In this document: one piece after another, positions 42,842-52,805 of the stretch
Layout: each line of letters opens with the position of its first letter
Numbering within the stretch: the first letter of the stretch is position 1
DNA from: Palleronia abyssalis
Lineage (GTDB): Bacteria > Pseudomonadota > Alphaproteobacteria > Rhodobacterales > Rhodobacteraceae
Assembly (NCBI RefSeq): GCF_900302445.1
Contig: NZ_ONZF01000001.1
Location: 310,001 to 374,000, forward strand
DNA: 64,000 bases
Reading direction: 5' to 3'
Made by a program: the position numbers and the translations under genes
Notes under the pieces: generated by a model
Database searches by the model: none
Told to the model about the DNA's origin: nothing
What the model saw: the letters and a program-made list of their open reading frames with translations, nothing else

Positions 42842-43219
42842 ATGACCATGCACGACCTTATGTCAGACGCCCGCACCCGCGTCCGTGCCGACGTCCCGCG
42901 ACAGGTTTGGGGCGCGGTGCTCCAGAATGAACTGATCCACGCAGTGGGCAAGTTCGCAGGGTCCGCGGCGGACGACCCCATCGCGGTTGCCCCGCACATC
43001 GCATGCGGCATCCTTGGGCCCGGGTCGTATGTGACGTCGCAAACCGCTGAATCCCGGCTTTCCGCAAGGCACGCAGCGGACACGGTCCAGGTTCCCTGCG
43101 GGTGCGGTGGGCGGGCTGCCCCGGCGTCGCCCTCGTTCAGGCGAATGGGCGACGACGCCGGGTACACCAGGTGTAGCCTCGGCGTGTGGCCGTCCGTCAG
43201 TCGTCCGGTCGGGGTCTGA
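42842..43219 (+). pseudogene. Unassigned ORF with a rhodanese-like start, possible remnant
   Basis: A 125-codon frame just after the hydrolase, where the first cluster has its rhodanese. Its first residues (MHDLMSDARTRVRADVP) recall KDLVADARSRIEAISP of that rhodanese, but the rest shows no rhodanese core and no CxxGxR loop. It may be a remnant after recombination, or an unrelated small protein. It ends 3 bases before the SulP gene. Confidence 0.3.
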
Positions 43220-43222
43220 TCG

Positions 43223-45016
43223 ATGTCCAGAATGTCCGGATACCTCCCCGTCCTCGACTGGGGTCGCCGCTACGACCGGCGGCGGCTGATAAGCGACGGG
43301 GTCGCTGCCGTGATCGTGACGGTAATGCTGATCCCGCAATCGCTGGCCTACGCCATGCTGGCAGGCTTGCCGCCCGTGGTCGGGCTCTACGCGTCGATCC
43401 TGCCGTTGGTCGCCTACGCGATCTTCGGCAGCAGCCGCACGCTCGCCGTTGGCCCGGTGGCCGTGGTCTCGCTGCTGACCGCGACAGCCGCCGGCGCCGT
43501 GGCGGCTCCCGGAAGCTCGGAATACATCTCGGCGGCGGTTGTCTTGGCACTTCTGTCAGGCCTTATCCTGTTGGCAATGGGGATCTTCCGCCTCGGCTTC
43601 GTCGCGAACCTGTTGTCCCACCCGGTTATCTCCGGGTTCATCACAGCCTCAGGCCTGCTGATCGCCGCCAGCCAGGTTAAGCACATCCTCGGGGTAAAGG
43701 CCGGCGGCCATACGCTGATCGAGTTGGGCCAGTCCCTTCTTCCGGCCCTGTCAACGACGAGCCTTCCGACGCTCATGGTCGGCGTCGCGGCAACGGTCTT
43801 TCTTTTCTGGTCGCGATCGAAGCTGAAGCCGACGCTCGAACGTTTCGGACTTCCCCCAGGCGTGTCCACGCTTCTGTCGCGCACCGGTCCCGTTCTTGCG
43901 GTCGCGGTGTCGATCCTTGCGGTGATCGGTTTGGATCTCGAAGCGCGCGGCGTGGCGGTGGTGGGGAACGTGCCACGGGGGCTACCGCCCCTGGCCCTAC
44001 CGCCGCTCGACCTCGCGCTTTGGAGCACGCTTCTGCCGGCCGCCTTCCTCATTTCGGTCATCGGTTTCGCAGAATCCATCTCGATCGCCCAGACCCTCGC
44101 CGCGAAGCGGCGGCAGTCGATCCGCCCCGATCAAGAGATGATCGGCCTGGGCATGTCGAACCTGGCCTCGGCCTTCTCCGGCGGATACCCCGTTACCGGC
44201 GGCTTCGCCCGATCGGTGGTCAATTTCGACGCCGGGGCCGAAACCCCGGCCGCCGGCGCCTATACCGCGATCGGGATCGCGCTGGCATCGCTGTTCCTGA
44301 CCCCACTCATCTTTCATTTGCCGCTAGCCGTGCTGGCAGCGACGATCATCGTCGCCGTACTCAGCCTCGTCGACCTTGGCACGCTGCGACGCACCTGGCG
44401 CTATTCGCGGTTCGACTTCGCGTCCATGGCCGGCACGATCGTCGTGACATTGGCCGCCGGCGTCGAGGCTGGCATCATCACCGGCGTGGCGCTGTCGCTG
44501 CTCCTGCATCTCTGGCGCAGTTCGCGGCCCCATATCGCAGTGATCGGACAGGTTCCCGGCACCCGGCACTACCGCAACATTCTGCGGCATGACGTGGTCT
44601 GCGCGGCCGAGGTCCTGTCGGTCAGGATCGATGAGAGCCTCTGGTTCGGCAATGCCAGAGCCGTCGAAAACGAAATCCAGCGTGTGGTGTCGGAACGGCC
44701 GGACCTGAAACATCTGGTGCTGAACTGCGCGGCGGTGAACGGCATCGATGCCAGCGCGTTCGAAAGCCTCGAACTGGTGATCCACCGGCTGGCCGATCAG
44801 GGCATCGACCTTCACCTGTCGGAGGTAAAGGGCCCGGTCATGGATCGGCTGGCAAAGTCATCGTTTGCGGAACACCTGACTGGCCATGTGTTTCTATCGC
44901 ACCACGAGGCAATGGAGGCGCTGGCCCCGGAATGCACCAAAAGGGCCGATCGCATGACGCGGCAGACCTCGGATGCCCCCAAGCCATCTTCCAGGCCCGG
45001 GTCTATCGCTCGCTAA
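43223..45016 (+). CDS. SulP/SLC26-family anion transporter with STAS domain
   Basis: A 597-residue inner-membrane transporter with 10-12 helices. The SulP signature is near the N-terminus: VMLIPQSLAYAMLAGLPPVVGLYASILP, and AIFGSSRTLAVGPVAVVSLL. A C-terminal cytoplasmic STAS domain starts near residue 440 and contains LVLNCAAVNGIDASAFESLE. Family substrates are sulfate, bicarbonate or other anions. Its place after a persulfide-oxidising cluster suggests sulfite, sulfate or thiosulfate, but the substrate is not readable from sequence. Confidence 0.92.
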   Translation: MSRMSGYLPVLDWGRRYDRRRLISDGVAAVIVTVMLIPQSLAYAMLAGLPPVVGLYASILPLVAYAIFGSSRTLAVGPVAVVSLLTATAAGAVAAPGSSEYISAAVVLALLSGLILLAMGIFRLGFVANLLSHPVISGFITASGLLIAASQVKHILGVKAGGHTLIELGQSLLPALSTTSLPTLMVGVAATVFLFWSRSKLKPTLERFGLPPGVSTLLSRTGPVLAVAVSILAVIGLDLEARGVAVVGNVPRGLPPLALPPLDLALWSTLLPAAFLISVIGFAESISIAQTLAAKRRQSIRPDQEMIGLGMSNLASAFSGGYPVTGGFARSVVNFDAGAETPAAGAYTAIGIALASLFLTPLIFHLPLAVLAATIIVAVLSLVDLGTLRRTWRYSRFDFASMAGTIVVTLAAGVEAGIITGVALSLLLHLWRSSRPHIAVIGQVPGTRHYRNILRHDVVCAAEVLSVRIDESLWFGNARAVENEIQRVVSERPDLKHLVLNCAAVNGIDASAFESLELVIHRLADQGIDLHLSEVKGPVMDRLAKSSFAEHLTGHVFLSHHEAMEALAPECTKRADRMTRQTSDAPKPSSRPGSIAR

Positions 45017-45262
45017 TCTACCAGCGCCGTTAGTCGCCTTCACGATGGCTTTGTCTGTCCGCGCGTTTGGAAGTTCATGTCGGATGTAGGTGCAGGCAGA
45101 GAGCAGTCGGCCGCGGCGCGATGCAAGTGCGGGAGTCTACGTGAATAACCGAATTCCGGAAACGTCGTTCATAAGGTTCCTTGCCACGTAACGAGACGAC
45201 TGTATTACGCAGGGTAAACCTTATAGGCGTGACACACGTTATGGCCGTTTTGGGGTTCCTCG

Positions 45263-46381
45263 ATGATCACTACGGTTGTCATCAAAACTAACAGGGCCTG
45301 CAACCTGCGCTGCGGATATTGCTACTATATCAACGAGGCCACCGAGCGATATGGAGAGACCATCTCCCTCGACACTGTCGAGATGCTCTATCACCACCTT
45401 TCCGACCACGTTCCGCCAGATCAATCCGTCCGCCTGATCTGGCACGGTGGCGAGCCGATGATGATCGGTCCCCGCCGCTTCCTTCGGTTCCTAGAACTGC
45501 AAAGAGAATACTTCAAACGCCCGCCACTCAACTCGATTCAAACCAACGGAACCATCTGGAACCCGGCGTGGATCGAGTTGATACAGCATTACAGCGTCGA
45601 AATCGGATTGAGCATCGACGGCCCGGCTGACGTCCATAACCGCAAAAGACCGGACATTAGGGGTCGCGGGACGTTCGGCGCTTTGCGTGAATTCACCGAC
45701 ACCCTGAACTACTTCGAGATCCCTTGGGGTGCGCTCACGGTAGTCGCCGATGACTTCGTAGGCGCAGGCTACTTCAAAACACTCGACCTGCTCGGCGCCT
45801 CTTCGTGCGACCTGCTGCCGGTCATGCGGTTTCACGGCGCGCCGGATACTGACGAGACCGCGCGGATAAGGATGATTGCCGAGGTACTGCGCCTCTATCG
45901 AGAGTGGCGCGATCATTGGCAGGACCGCTTCCTCGTCCGGCTCTTTGCCTCCTATATCGGCGGTCTCGCCGGTCATCCGTCGGTATTTGCGAATACGGGG
46001 ATGAGCCCCGAGGCGTTCCGCTCATTTGTGGTTCTCGAGACGGACGGCTCGATCTGCACCGACGTCGAGTTTTCCGAGATCGAACGTGCCAGCGGGGCCC
46101 CCCACTATACACTCGGTCGCGCGGTCTTCGATCGGGACTTCTCTTTCGCAAACGTCGTCGAAGAACTCGACCGCCGTGACAGGATGTTCGGTCTGACGGC
46201 GTTGTCCGAAGGGTGTCTCGGGTGCGACTTCAGTTCTGCTTGCGGCGGCGGACATCCCGGCTCGCGATACTCCCTCCTCCGCAACGATTTTCAGTCGAGA
46301 AGCGCGCATTGCGACCTTATGGCAGCCTTGGGGATCACGGTGCGCAGCGATCTGCAATCGATTGGATACGGGGGCAATTAA
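45263..46381 (+). CDS. Radical SAM/SPASM peptide maturase, cyclophane (FxsB-like) type
   Basis: A 372-residue radical SAM enzyme. The cluster motif is CNLRCGYCYY (Cys13, Cys17, Cys20), then the GGEP-type motif WHGGEPMMIG and the NGTIWNPAW region. A C-terminal SPASM-like part has Cys265, Cys318, Cys321, Cys327 and Cys350. In that part CGGGHPGSRYS has His where many SPASM proteins have a fourth Cys, a change I recall from FxsB-type cyclophane-forming maturases. Such enzymes cross-link aromatic side chains in a ribosomal peptide. The next gene, 34 bases on, is the obvious candidate substrate or partner. Confidence 0.8.
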   Translation: MITTVVIKTNRACNLRCGYCYYINEATERYGETISLDTVEMLYHHLSDHVPPDQSVRLIWHGGEPMMIGPRRFLRFLELQREYFKRPPLNSIQTNGTIWNPAWIELIQHYSVEIGLSIDGPADVHNRKRPDIRGRGTFGALREFTDTLNYFEIPWGALTVVADDFVGAGYFKTLDLLGASSCDLLPVMRFHGAPDTDETARIRMIAEVLRLYREWRDHWQDRFLVRLFASYIGGLAGHPSVFANTGMSPEAFRSFVVLETDGSICTDVEFSEIERASGAPHYTLGRAVFDRDFSFANVVEELDRRDRMFGLTALSEGCLGCDFSSACGGGHPGSRYSLLRNDFQSRSAHCDLMAALGITVRSDLQSIGYGGN

Positions 46382-46415
46382 CTTTTCAATAAATAGATAA
46401 ATCAGGAGGAAGACC

Positions 46416-46904
46416 ATGGCTATAAACGACGAACGCGCGACCGCTCGCGTGAACTTGGGCACGCTCGACAAAGAGACCCAGGAGCGTGTATTCAAAGCGC
46501 TCGATGAAGCCGGCGTACCCGTCGAGCGTCAAAGTGGCACGGACGAGGACCCCTACGGCGTCGACGCTTCCAGTGTCGACAATTCCAAGCTTCGCGCGGA
46601 AAAGTATGTCGAACTCATCGAGACCCAATTCCATGTGAACACTCAAGGAATGGAATTGGAAGAGGCCGACAAGGTGCTTCGCGAAGCCGACCGGCAGGCG
46701 GCAGAGAAACTGTTGGTGTCCGATGTCGTACGGCGGCTCCATGGTGGAGAGTTCGCAGCAAGCTCGGGCGGCATCTTTCTCAAATGGATGTGGTGCAAGA
46801 AATGCTGCGACGTGACCTTTCCGGACGGTCGTCTAGACTGGGACACCGTCCCCCGCATGGAAGGGTTCACCCGACATTACCAATTCGTCAGAGACCCGAT
46901 ATAG
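46416..46904 (+). CDS. Protein of unknown family next to the radical SAM maturase; candidate substrate
   Basis: A 162-residue soluble protein with a very strong ribosome site (AGGAGGAAG). The first 110 residues are charged and helical, leader-like in composition. The C-terminal 45 residues change character: FLKWMWCKKCCDVTF (Trp124, Trp126, Cys127, Cys130, Cys131) and FPDGRLDWDTV with aromatic residues followed by Asp. Aromatic-x-Asp/Lys triads are typical sites for radical SAM cyclophanes. I know no matching family. It could be a modified precursor or a Cys-rich enzyme partner. Confidence 0.6.
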   Translation: MAINDERATARVNLGTLDKETQERVFKALDEAGVPVERQSGTDEDPYGVDASSVDNSKLRAEKYVELIETQFHVNTQGMELEEADKVLREADRQAAEKLLVSDVVRRLHGGEFAASSGGIFLKWMWCKKCCDVTFPDGRLDWDTVPRMEGFTRHYQFVRDPI

Positions 46905-47487
46905 GGGCCAAACCGGGCATTTCTGATGGGGTCGGTCGACCCATTCCTGCAGCGAGAGCGGTTGCCGAGAGAAACCCTTTCGGGTCCGGATCACAGCAAG
47001 CGGCGACAGGGCGCCAGTTGTGTAAGCCCCTGTCAGGATCTTGATCCGATTGCGGCGCCTGAAGTGGCGTTTGGCGTATCGAACCGGCTTTTACTGCCAC
47101 GAACACCCCGGGATGCGGTGATTCATTCACCTATCTGAACGGTGTTCGTGGACAGAATAAGCGTCATACCGGCGATCTCCGGCACTCAGTCGGTCGATCG
47201 CTACGAAGTAATAATGGCTGATACGATCGGCTGTTGTGAGTTCGCCCACAGGGCCGAAGGACCCAAGAAGCGGGTAAGGCGTCCGATGCTGTCATTGGGC
47301 GCGATGCTTCCTGTTCATCCCGCCCAGCCCGGCATGGCCTCGGTTATACCGGTCGGACTCCTGCTGGGTCCCATGATCCGCCATGTTGGCGGCGCCGGAA
47401 ATCTTGCTGCCGCTTGCCTAACTCTAACACAGTCTACGAGCCTCGCTGATCTGATCGAACGGGGTCACCACAGTCTGGACAAACCTA
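46905..47487. other. Intergenic stretch with no supported gene
   Basis: Short frames exist on both strands, but none has a leader, domain or good ribosome site. A 131-codon frame from 47142 reaches into the GMC pseudogene and looks spurious. A short core peptide gene for the maturase could hide here, but I see no clear one. Confidence 0.4.
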
Positions 47488-48540
47488 TCATCCTCGCAAA
47501 CGAGCGGCCGGCCGAAGCGCCAGCGCGACGGCGGTAAGCGTCGGATCGGCCCAGCCGCCAGTCGGGAAGATGGAGGTTCCGGCGATGTGCATATTCGTCA
47601 GGCCATGGATGTGACAATCCGGATTGACCACGCCATTGGCGGCAATGCCCGACATCCGTGTCGTGCCCATATGTTGCTTTCCGCCGGTGGTCGACAGTGG
47701 CCAACCGCCATCGGCGCCCGGCGGAGTCCCCACAATCCGGCCAAGCCCACGTTGCGCCACCGCGTCGGCTAGTGCGGTCCAAAGCCGGTGCGCGCCCCGA
47801 CCATCAGCCTCACCCACTCGCTAGGTGACGCGCGCGCGCCGCCGCCCCAGCCTGTCGCGGGCTTTCGTCAAGATCACCCGGCTGTCCTCGGATGGCGAGG
47901 TCTCGACCTGCATGCGCAGGGCCAGACGCGGTCTTGGCCGGGCCGCCTCAACCGCGTGGCGCAGACGCGCAGCGGCAGGCGCGTTCCGCCCGAGATCGGC
48001 GACGGTCGACAACGCCGAGCGGTCGATGAAGCGCTCTCTCCGCACCATCTCGGCGAAATAGGTGATCGCGCGACCGCCGGGGCCCTCGTAGTCGGTATGA
48101 AGCTGGAACGACGCTCGGTGCATGAGGAAGATACCCGCTCCGTTCAGCCCCTCCCGCCTTCGTAACGCGGGGTTCAGCATGAAGGCGGCGATTGCGCCCC
48201 CGCGTTCCTTCAGACTGTCGGCACGCTCGACGATGTGCGGTTCGGTCGTGGCAGCCGGCGGGGCCAGCTCGAAATGCCCGGCATAGCAAAAGGCATGATC
48301 CACGAAACCGCGGCCGACCTGATCGGCCCCGTTCCCGAGGCCGCCCCGGTTCGCCGTGTCGGACAGAAGAAGCAGACGCGCGTTTTCCACGCCGCCGGCG
48401 GCGAGAACAACATGGGCCGCCCGCCACACAGCGACACCCGCACGCCCTCTGCGCGCGTATCGTCTGGATCCGTCTCGATCTCGACCACATCCGAGTTGAT
48501 GCAGGTTTCTCGGGCGCCTTGCGCGAGGTTTGAGTAAGGG
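47488..48540 (-). pseudogene. GMC-family oxidoreductase remnant
   Basis: The minus strand carries the C-terminal two thirds of a glucose-methanol-choline oxidoreductase. In order: NLAQGARETCINSDVVEIE (frame 1), then AAHVVLAAGGVENARLLLLS through DHAFCYAGHFEL (after a frameshift near 48420), a stop near 47821, then KQHMGTTRMSGIAANGVVN and LTNMHIAGTSIFPTGGWADPT. The FAD-binding N-terminus is missing and the IS91-type element starts there. The gene was probably truncated by that insertion and then decayed. Confidence 0.8.
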
Positions 48541-48833
48541 GCGGCTTCGGCTGGCGTCCAAGAGGCGCTCAAGCGGGAAATCGCGGGGTTGGGATTGGGC
48601 GGACCGACCGGGTCTATGGGGATTTGAACCGCTTGATCGCCTTGGTTCCTGCCGGGAAGGTCGGGGCGACTTTACGCTTGCAGGCAGACTCAGCGTAGGT
48701 TTTGCGAGCTTTGATCAACATGCGTTATATCCCGCAGACATCGACACCCTTCGCGCTACCACCATCTGGGTTGCGCGCATGTCAGTCTGGTCGCGAGCGG
48801 TTGAGATTGAGATTCCGGTCTTTGGCGCGCGTG

Positions 48834-49841
48834 TCATGCAGCGGCCCTCGCTGTTCCTGGCGGTGCTCTTGGGTGTTGTTCCGGGGCGATCGTCTCGACG
48901 ATGATCAATTGTCCACCGCAACATGGGCATGGAAATGCGAGGACGCGGCGGTGCGCATCGCTTCTTTCGATCGTGTCATCGCGAACCTTGCCACGAACGG
49001 GTGTTTCGGCCCCGAGAAGCTCTCTGATCCTGGTGTTATTGGCGGCACGGTTGGCATTTCCGAAGAAGCCGCAGTGGCGGATGCGGTGCTGGCCCTTTGG
49101 CAGGGCACGGATCAGGAACCGGCGGATGAACTCGTCGGTCCCGAGGGTCACGGTCTTGTGCCGGCCGGGGCCGTTGAGGCGGCAATCCTTGACGCGGAAG
49201 GTGATGCCTTGGTCGTCCATGGGGATCAGGCGGTTGTTGGAGACCGCGACACGGTGGGTGTATCGCGAAAGATATGCCGGCACGGCCCCGGGGCCGGCGA
49301 AAGGCTCTTTGGCATACACGACCCCGTCGATCCTGCGCAGCGGTTGCAGGACAGCGTCGAAGGCCGCACGATCAACACACCTTGCATGGCCGGCGAAGAA
49401 GTGCAGCTTGCCGACTTTGTGCCGCCGGGCCAGCCCGTCCAGGATGAGGCGGCGGTAGAGGCAGGACAGAACCCGGACGGAAAGGAAGAAATTCCCGCGG
49501 CAGGCGATCCACCCGGTGCCGTCCGCAGACAGGCCGCCTCCCGGCACGATCATGTGGACATGCGGATGGTGCGTCATCGCCGAGCCCCAGGTGTGAAGCA
49601 CGGATGTGACGCCGACGCGCGCGCCAAGGTGTTTGGGATCGGCGGCGATCTTGATCACCGTGTCCGCGCTCGCCCGCGTCAGCAAATTGTAGAGCTCCCG
49701 CTTGTTCTGATGGGCGATGCCGGGGATCGGCCTTGGCAACGTGAAGACCAGATGGAAATATCGCACGGGCAGCAGTTCGGCCTCACGTGCCGCCAGCCAG
49801 GCCTTTGCCGCATCCACCTGGCATTTGGGCCCGCCTGGCAT
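48834..49841 (-). pseudogene. IS91-family transposase, catalytic part (N-terminus in another frame)
   Basis: A 335-codon frame with the IS91 core: DAAKAWLAAREAELLPVRYFHLVFTLP, the HUH motif TWGSAMTHHPHVHMIVPGGG, the catalytic tyrosine region PAYLSRYTHRVAVSNNRL, and GFFGNANRA. These enzymes nick single-stranded DNA for rolling-circle transposition. The N-terminal zinc finger is not in this frame but in the overlapping one (49679-50596), so a frameshift near 49850 splits the gene. It is probably non-functional unless frameshifting occurs. Confidence 0.82.
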
Positions 49842-50596
49842 TCGGGGCAGTGCCTGTTGCAGCAGGAGCTGTAGGAGATGTGTTCATGCGCGCCGTCTTC
49901 GCACCGCGCGACATGACAGAGCAGCGCCTGTATGACCCGGATGTCCACACCGCGCTCCAGGAGATGGGTCGCAAAGGAATGGCGCAACGTATGCAGCGTG
50001 ACCGGCTTGGTGATGCCTGCCGCCCGCGCCGCTTGTTTGAATAGCCGTGAAATCTGACGGGGAGATAGGTGCTTGCCGCGATAGCCGGGGAAAATGACCC
50101 TCTCAGGCCCGGCCCCGCTTGTGTCCTGACTGGTGGGACGTTCCGCCCACCAGTCCCGCAGCAGGCCCAGAATGTCAGCGGGCAGCATCACATTCCGATC
50201 CTTGCGACCCCTGGATTGCACGATGCGGATGATCTTCTGTTCCCCGTCAATGTCGCCGACCCGCAGCCGGACAACCTCGCCCGCCCGCATGTCGCAGCCA
50301 TGGGCCAGCGACAGCATCACCCGCGTCTTCAGGCTCGGTGCCCAGAGATCATGCCGCCGAAGCGTCACCCGGAACAGAAATTTGACGCCAATCATGGTCT
50401 GGTTGCGCGTGCAGATGCTGGTGCCCGTTTCGACAAGATGCTGAAAGTCTCTCACATCATCCGGCGTCGCCGTCTTCGGTGACCGCCCGAGCCAGGCCGC
50501 AAACCGCTTGCAGGCGCGCAGGGGGCTGGTCTGGGATGCAGGGCCAAGAGTGCGCGCAGTCATGTCCGCAATCATGCGCGCGCGCAGCGGCGTCAT
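49679..50596 (-). pseudogene. Tyrosine recombinase fused to the IS91 zinc finger after a deletion
   Basis: Residues 1-225 are a tyrosine recombinase with a SAM-like N-terminal domain, the Arg region CDMRAGEVVRLRVGDID, and HTLRHSFATHLLERGVDIRVIQALL. The normal GHRKLDTTALYTRV tail with the catalytic Tyr is missing. The sequence jumps into CHVARCEDGAHEHISYSSCCNRHCPECQ, which is the zinc finger of an IS91 transposase. The fused frame then runs out of register. This is a deletion junction, so neither enzyme is intact. Confidence 0.8.
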
Positions 50597-50660
50597 CAGC
50601 GTGGAATGCTGAACATTCGTGGGACAAATCCTCTGCTCATCGAGGCAAAATCACCTCGAT

Positions 50661-51008
50661 CAACAGAACACACCCAACATCACAAAACGCGGAACAAACT
50701 CCGATTCAGCGCAGCCTCCGCCGAACGCGCCCTATCGCGCAGCGATTTAGTGATCGAGTCCAAGTTGACTGCGTTGTCGGCAAACTTCTTCGCGTTTTCA
50801 GCATGGTCGGGCCCGACATTGTCGACCCAACCGGGCCCTCGAGGTAGATGGGGGCACTGCATGGCGGCTTCCCGGAACCGACCGCTCGTGCTTCGCGCAG
50901 CATTTTCATAGAGAATTTGACCGTTGTGCGGGACGAAACGGACTTTCGTTGCAGCGCCGCAATTCATTTCGCGGCGCTGTAGAATTCATAATCTCGTCTT
51001 ACACAAAA
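50661..51008. other. Junction region between the IS91-type element and the chemoreceptor gene
   Basis: A 95-codon minus-strand frame (50680-50967) is the only long one. It contains AAMQCPHLPRGPGWVDNVGP and FADNAVNLDSITKSLRDR, but I recognise no family. It could be the end of a gene cut by the element. No other feature is seen. Confidence 0.35.
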
Positions 51009-52805
51009 TCATCCTGCGTAGCGTTGGAAATCGTCGTCGTCGAAGACGTCCGACGCGAGGTCGAGATCAAAGGCTTCAACCATCGGCTCTTTGCCTTTGC
51101 GGCGGGGTGTGCTGCCGCCCTCCGGTCTGCCCTTGCCGTCGGGCATGAGCGCGACCCTCCAAGGACGGGCCGCAGTCGCAGCCTCGGGCATCCCGGCCTT
51201 CGGGCCTGCGACCTCAAAGTAGGAGATCACGCCGGTCAGCTGCTGGGACTGCGCCGCCAGCTCTTGGCTTGTCGCCGCCGATTGCTCGGCCGCGTCGGCA
51301 TTTTGCTGGATCACCGCGTTCAACTCGCGGATCGCCTGGTTGATCTGTTCGGCGCCCACGTTCTGCTCTCTTGTGGAGGCCGAGATCTCGGCTACCAAAT
51401 CAGCCGTACGCTGGATATTTGGCACAAGCGCTTCCAGCAACCGTCCCGCCTCGCCGGAGACGTCCAACGTCTCGACCGAGAGCTGGCTGATCTCCGACGC
51501 CGCTTGCTGGGAACGCTCGGCGAGTTTGCGCACTTCAGAGGCAACTACTGCGAAGCCCCTGCCTTGGGAACCGGCACGCGCCGCTTCGACGGCGGCGTTC
51601 AGCGCCAACAGGTCGGTCTGGCGAGCGATCTCCCGGATGACGGTGATGCGCTCGGCGATAGTTTTCATCACCCGGACGGCGTCGGCCACTGCCCCGCCCG
51701 ATCGCCGAGCGTCAGCGGCAGATTGTCCGGCGATGGTCTCGGTCTGGGTTGCGTTGTTCGCGTTCTCGCGAATGTTGGCCGCCATCTCTTCGATCGAGGC
51801 CGAGGCCTGCTCGACAGCCGCTGCCTGCTGGGTTGATCCAGTCGAGAGCTGTTCGGCGGTGGAGGACATGTTCGACGCCCCTTCAGCGACGTGGGCCGCA
51901 CTCGCGACCGAGTTCGAGATTACCTCGCGGAGTTTCAAGACCATGTCGCGCAAAGCGATGCCCAGACGATCCTCCTCGGAGCGGGGCCTGACGTCCACCT
52001 TCAGGTCGCCTTTCGCGATTGCTTCGGCCGCCTGGCTCATAGCCGTAAAGCTCTCCGCCATCCGATGGGTTTCGGCTACGAGAATTCCAATCTCATCACG
52101 GCGCTTACTCGCAGGAAGGTCCAGAGAGAGACAACCCCTTCCCAGGCTGGCCACGGCCAAGGTGACCCGCTCCAAAGGCTTTGCGACACTGTGCAAGAAG
52201 TACCAGCCGCAGCCTGCAAGAATGAGAAGAACCGGAAGCAATTCAAGCAATGCGAGTTTCGTCTTGGCCAGAATAACGGCGTCGAGGTCATCGACGTAGA
52301 CGCCGCCCGCGACCATCCAACCCCATTCCGGCACCAACTCCGAATAGCTCAGCTTCTTTACCGGCGTCTCGTTCCCTGCCCGCGGCCACATGTAGGGGGT
52401 GAAGCCGCCGCCCTCCTGCGCACGATCGATCATTTCACGGAACAGGGGCACACCTTCAGGATCGGTTCGGTCGAGAAGCATTTGCCCGACGAGGTCCGCG
52501 TTCGGATGAACAATCATCCGGGCTTCCTCATCCGTGATGAAAACATAGTCGTCGTCGCCGAAACGGATCGCTGCGATGGCTTCGGCCGCGCGCTGCTGCG
52601 CCTCGACTACGGCCATTTCCCCATCCTCGGCGACAGCTACGAAATGCTCCGCAATGGAAACGGCAGTTTCAACCTCGGCTTGTACCGCATATTTGCGCGC
52701 CTCCTTTATCTGTACCCGAAGCGTGGACAAATTCATGCCCGTTGCCGCGAGTACCGTGAACAAGATCGCACCAAAGGCGATCAATAGTTTTATTTTTATG
52801 GTCAT
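51009..52805 (-). CDS. Methyl-accepting chemotaxis protein with a single Cache domain
   Basis: A 598-residue receptor with an N-terminal helix (about 6-24) and a periplasmic sCache_2 domain (about 30-185; [16 protein letters not shown] is typical). A second helix (about 186-208) and a HAMP domain follow. The signalling coiled coil carries the hairpin tip [26 protein letters not shown]. The C-terminus has a long polar tail but no NWETF pentapeptide. It senses an unknown small ligand, perhaps a short organic acid as in related sCache_2 receptors. No chemotaxis partner genes adjoin it. Confidence 0.92.
   Translation of the reverse strand: MTIKIKLLIAFGAILFTVLAATGMNLSTLRVQIKEARKYAVQAEVETAVSIAEHFVAVAEDGEMAVVEAQQRAAEAIAAIRFGDDDYVFITDEEARMIVHPNADLVGQMLLDRTDPEGVPLFREMIDRAQEGGGFTPYMWPRAGNETPVKKLSYSELVPEWGWMVAGGVYVDDLDAVILAKTKLALLELLPVLLILAGCGWYFLHSVAKPLERVTLAVASLGRGCLSLDLPASKRRDEIGILVAETHRMAESFTAMSQAAEAIAKGDLKVDVRPRSEEDRLGIALRDMVLKLREVISNSVASAAHVAEGASNMSSTAEQLSTGSTQQAAAVEQASASIEEMAANIRENANNATQTETIAGQSAADARRSGGAVADAVRVMKTIAERITVIREIARQTDLLALNAAVEAARAGSQGRGFAVVASEVRKLAERSQQAASEISQLSVETLDVSGEAGRLLEALVPNIQRTADLVAEISASTREQNVGAEQINQAIRELNAVIQQNADAAEQSAATSQELAAQSQQLTGVISYFEVAGPKAGMPEAATAARPWRVALMPDGKGRPEGGSTPRRKGKEPMVEAFDLDLASDVFDDDDFQRYAG

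Larger units (their letters stand above)
48541..50660 (-). mobile_element. IS91-type element (tyrosine recombinase plus HUH transposase), deleted and probably inactive
   Basis: The element holds a tyrosine recombinase (from 50596) followed on the same strand by an IS91-family transposase (to 48834), as in many IS91-like units. Exact ends are not resolved. IS91 elements end in asymmetric ori and ter sequences and do not make target duplications. It separates the GMC remnant from the chemoreceptor gene. Confidence 0.7.

Noticed and set aside
47142-47537. 131-codon plus frame as a gene
   Set aside because: It runs into the GMC pseudogene on the other strand and has no ribosome site, leader or domain.
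48640-48670. TTCCTGCCGGGAAGGTCGG as another CueR-type site
   Set aside because: The dyad has no TTGAC box at the right distance and lies in transposon end sequence without a downstream gene.
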